64,000 nucleotides of DNA from Caprella mutica (taxonomy: Eukaryota; Arthropoda; Malacostraca; Amphipoda; Caprellidae): contig CANNZV010000273.1 in the NCBI GenBank assembly GCA_947561585.1, forward strand, positions 248,001-312,000, in the 5' to 3' direction. The stretch's first letter is position 1; each line of letters begins with the position of its first letter. Made by a program: the position numbers and the translations under genes. Under the pieces are notes generated by a model. That model did not search any database, was not told the origin of the DNA, and saw only the letters and a program-made list of their open reading frames with translations. Below, piece by piece: positions 61,973 through 64,000 of this stretch.

Positions 61973-62043
61973 TTAATTTAATAGTTTTTTTAATTTCCCT
62001 GATATATTAATAGTTTTAAACTGGCAATACAAATTGTACAATA

Positions 62044-64000
62044 CCCCCTCAAGCCATCCACCTTGTCGTGGTGAGGGGGCTTGTGTGGGCCAATGATGGT
62101 AGAGGCTGTACTAGCTGGGGGTCTCGACCCTCAGGTAGATCTAATCATGCTAGGTTGGCTCTGCCTGAGGCTCCAGACTAAGAGGTGGCTTGGATGGTTT
62201 ACGGATGGATTTGAGCGAGTGAAGATAATGAACGACACTGATCTGGACTAGCTATGGAAAATAGCTGAGGAAGGAGACCTCACTAAAAACCCCCACATCT
62301 ATTGGTCATTAGTAAACATGAATAAGTCTAATAATGAAAATAAAGCCAACAGCGTTAACGGGACTGTGGCAGCACCTGAGGGTAGCAGCTGCAGTGTCGC
62401 GCTCGGCAAGTCTCGCATCGGTCAGGTGGAGACGGGTCGTCATCTAGCAACTGACTCAGAGGTTAGTGGAGCCCAGGCTACCTCTGAAAAACATGCGACT
62501 GGTGCAATACCAAAAGTAGATAGAACTACCAATAGAAATATTGACAAATTTAAACCGAGCAGCTCATCTGCCAGACCAAGAGACCAAGCTAACAACAATT
62601 TTGAAAAACTATTCGGACCGAAAAATTTTGTGCAATTCTTTTCCATCAAATCCAATTGAGAAGCTAACTTGACAAAGTTAAATATGTTCAAGGTAGATAA
62701 AGAAATCAAACACTATGTTGGTGTTTGTGAGAAAGTTACTGAGGATTTTCAACTGAAATCGTGGACGGTGGAAGTGAGAACCGCTGAACAAGGAACTAAG
62801 TTACTCACTATGACCAACTTGTGTGGTGAATCTGTTAAAGTCATACCCCACGAATATCATAACTCTTCACAAGGAGTAATCACATGTTCTCTTCTTAAAG
62901 ACTATAAAGATGAAGATATTGTGGAGGGCCTCTCAGATCGTGGGGTGATTGGATGCCGTAGAATTATACGGGGCCCCAAATCATCACACCCGGAGCCAAC
63001 GACAACCCTAATTTTGACATTTAATACCCCAAACCCACCAGACAGACTGTTGATAAGAACTGGACTCGTGGAACGAGTTCGCCTCTACATCCCTCTACCA
63101 AGGAGATGCTTCAACTGCCACCGTTACGGGCATTCTGGAGCAAAGTGCCGTAAACCCCTACCTGTTTGCATCCGCTGTGGTGGAGACATGGAGGGGGGTC
63201 ATACACCAGATACCTGCCGATTACCTGTAAACTGCATCCACTGCCATGAACCACATAGTGTGACTTCCAAAAACTGCCAAAGATTCCTGCTTGAAAAAGA
63301 AATACTAGCCATTAAGACGAAAGAACACCTAACCTTTGCAGAAGCAAGATCCAAAGTAAACCTTACACTCGGTGCAACACGATCCTATTCTGCAATAGTT
63401 GCAAATCCAATAATAGCTCCAGCTCCAGATAGACATCAACACACAGCTGATGCAGATAGACATCAACAAACAGTTGATGCAGATAGACATCAACAGACAG
63501 TTGATAAAAGTAGACATCAACACACAGCTGATGCAGACAGACATCAACAGACAGTTGATGCAGATAGACATCAACAGACAGTTGATGCAGATAGACAACA
63601 GACAGCTGATATCAACAATAATACTAATACTACTAAACAACAGGAGCCCAAGACATCAACGAAACGACGACTTCAAAGATCTCCATCTATATCACCAGAA
63701 CGAGCTAACGCCGAAAATAACTCAAAATCGATGAAACATCGAACTAAACATCCAAAATTTGAACAAACCCGATCCATAACTGATGACAACCCTCATCAAA
63801 TGGATATAACTGAACCACCTGATAGGGTTCTTGAGGAAAAGAGAAATTCTCTCAAAGAGAATATAAACTATTCTCCTCAACAAAATAACATCTTGAATCA
63901 AGCTAGAAAATCCAACAAAGATAAAAAGAAATCAAATAATCATAAAGCTTACCGTAGTCAATCAATAGACTAACGGTAGCTATTACCACTATAATAATTA
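62044..64000 (+). mobile_element. Second non-LTR retrotransposon, 5' part only (runs off window)
   Basis: Begins abruptly within unit C sequence. Its 5' UTR contains CTTGTCGTGGTGAGGGGGCT and GTGTGGGCCAATGATGG, the kind of 5' end seen in I-group LINEs. ORF1 follows, interrupted by one stop. ORF2 would lie beyond the window, so completeness and target duplication cannot be judged. Its ORF1 is clearly a different family from the element at 50 kb. Confidence 0.85.
62318..63973 (+). pseudogene. LINE ORF1 (gag-like, three zinc knuckles) with one in-frame TGA
   Basis: A 113-codon frame from ATG at 62318 ends in TGA at 62657-62659; the same frame then stays open to TAA at 63971-63973. Before the stop lies NNNFEKLFGPKNFVQFFSIK, after it KLNMFKVDKEIKHYVG, matching the continuous FDKFFTISSADPEKNLTEIN region of the other LINE, so the stop interrupts a domain. 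Knuckles CFNCHRYGHSGAKC, CIRCGGDMEGGHTPDTC and CIHCHEPHSVTSKNC follow. A tandem peptide repeat ADRHQQTVD lies at about 63422-63600 (27 bp DNA period). Point mutation, read-through stop or reading error are all possible. Confidence 0.8.

Larger units (their letters stand above)
58347..62043 (+). ncRNA. snoRNA host gene, unit C (5' third, broken by a LINE)
   Basis: First exon 58347-58521; same exon/intron order as units A and B up to the HA6 intron. After CAATA at 62039-62043 the sequence changes abruptly to LINE 5' UTR. The rest of the unit, if present, lies beyond the window. Two CD1 and two CD4 copies are present, i.e. neither the extra CD1 of B nor the extra CD4 of A. Confidence 0.82.

Overview
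This is nuclear DNA from an animal, most likely an insect or another arthropod. The evidence is a spliced ribosomal protein S10 gene, an intron-bearing tRNA-Leu(CAA), GT-AG introns with pyrimidine tracts, long minisatellites, MITEs, a mariner relic and LINEs whose ORF2 carries an RNase H domain. I cannot name the species. Only two protein-coding units of substance are present: RpS10 and the retrotransposon ORFs. Most long open frames elsewhere are by-products of tandem repeats or of structured-RNA genes.

Layout. 1-13.2 kb is repeat-dominated. It holds a 25-27 bp minisatellite (1-2018), a 17 bp minisatellite that switches orientation (3401-4146), tRNA-Leu(CAA), tRNA-Thr(AGT), a 27 bp minisatellite apparently grown from the 5' end of that tRNA-Thr gene (5818-7372), and a 5.5 kb array of 20-21 bp units with nested higher-order duplications (7702-13178). 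13.2-18.7 kb is AT-rich intergenic DNA with foldback/MITE-like elements, a cluster of TGACGTCA sites and a decayed mariner transposase. 18.8-24.9 kb is RpS10, whose long 5' intron carries five near-identical H/ACA-like RNAs.

25-62 kb is the remarkable part: about 75 intron-encoded box C/D and box H/ACA guide RNAs in a head-to-tail array of three non-coding host-gene units (A 26.0-37.1 kb, B 39.4-56.0 kb, C from 58.3 kb and running off as a partial copy). Each unit has exons of roughly 35-180 bp, usually one guide RNA per intron, and units A and B end in a polyadenylation signal. In unit A every C/D RNA has its D box 62-75 nt upstream of the 3' splice site. Several antisense elements match conserved 18S or 28S rRNA sequences as I recall them, and two pairs of families tile contiguous 28S segments. 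One intron carries an unidentified RNA of about 540 nt bounded by C and D boxes with a terminal stem.

The array has been hit by mobile DNA: an apparently intact I-like LINE with a 15 bp target-site duplication lies in the last intron of unit B, and the 5' part of a second LINE interrupts unit C and runs off the window. A 555 bp MITE sits in both inter-unit spacers, so it predates the B/C duplication. Functionally the window joins ribosome components (RpS10, tRNAs) with a large factory for rRNA-modification guides. rRNA targets rest on remembered conserved rRNA sequences and were not checked by alignment.
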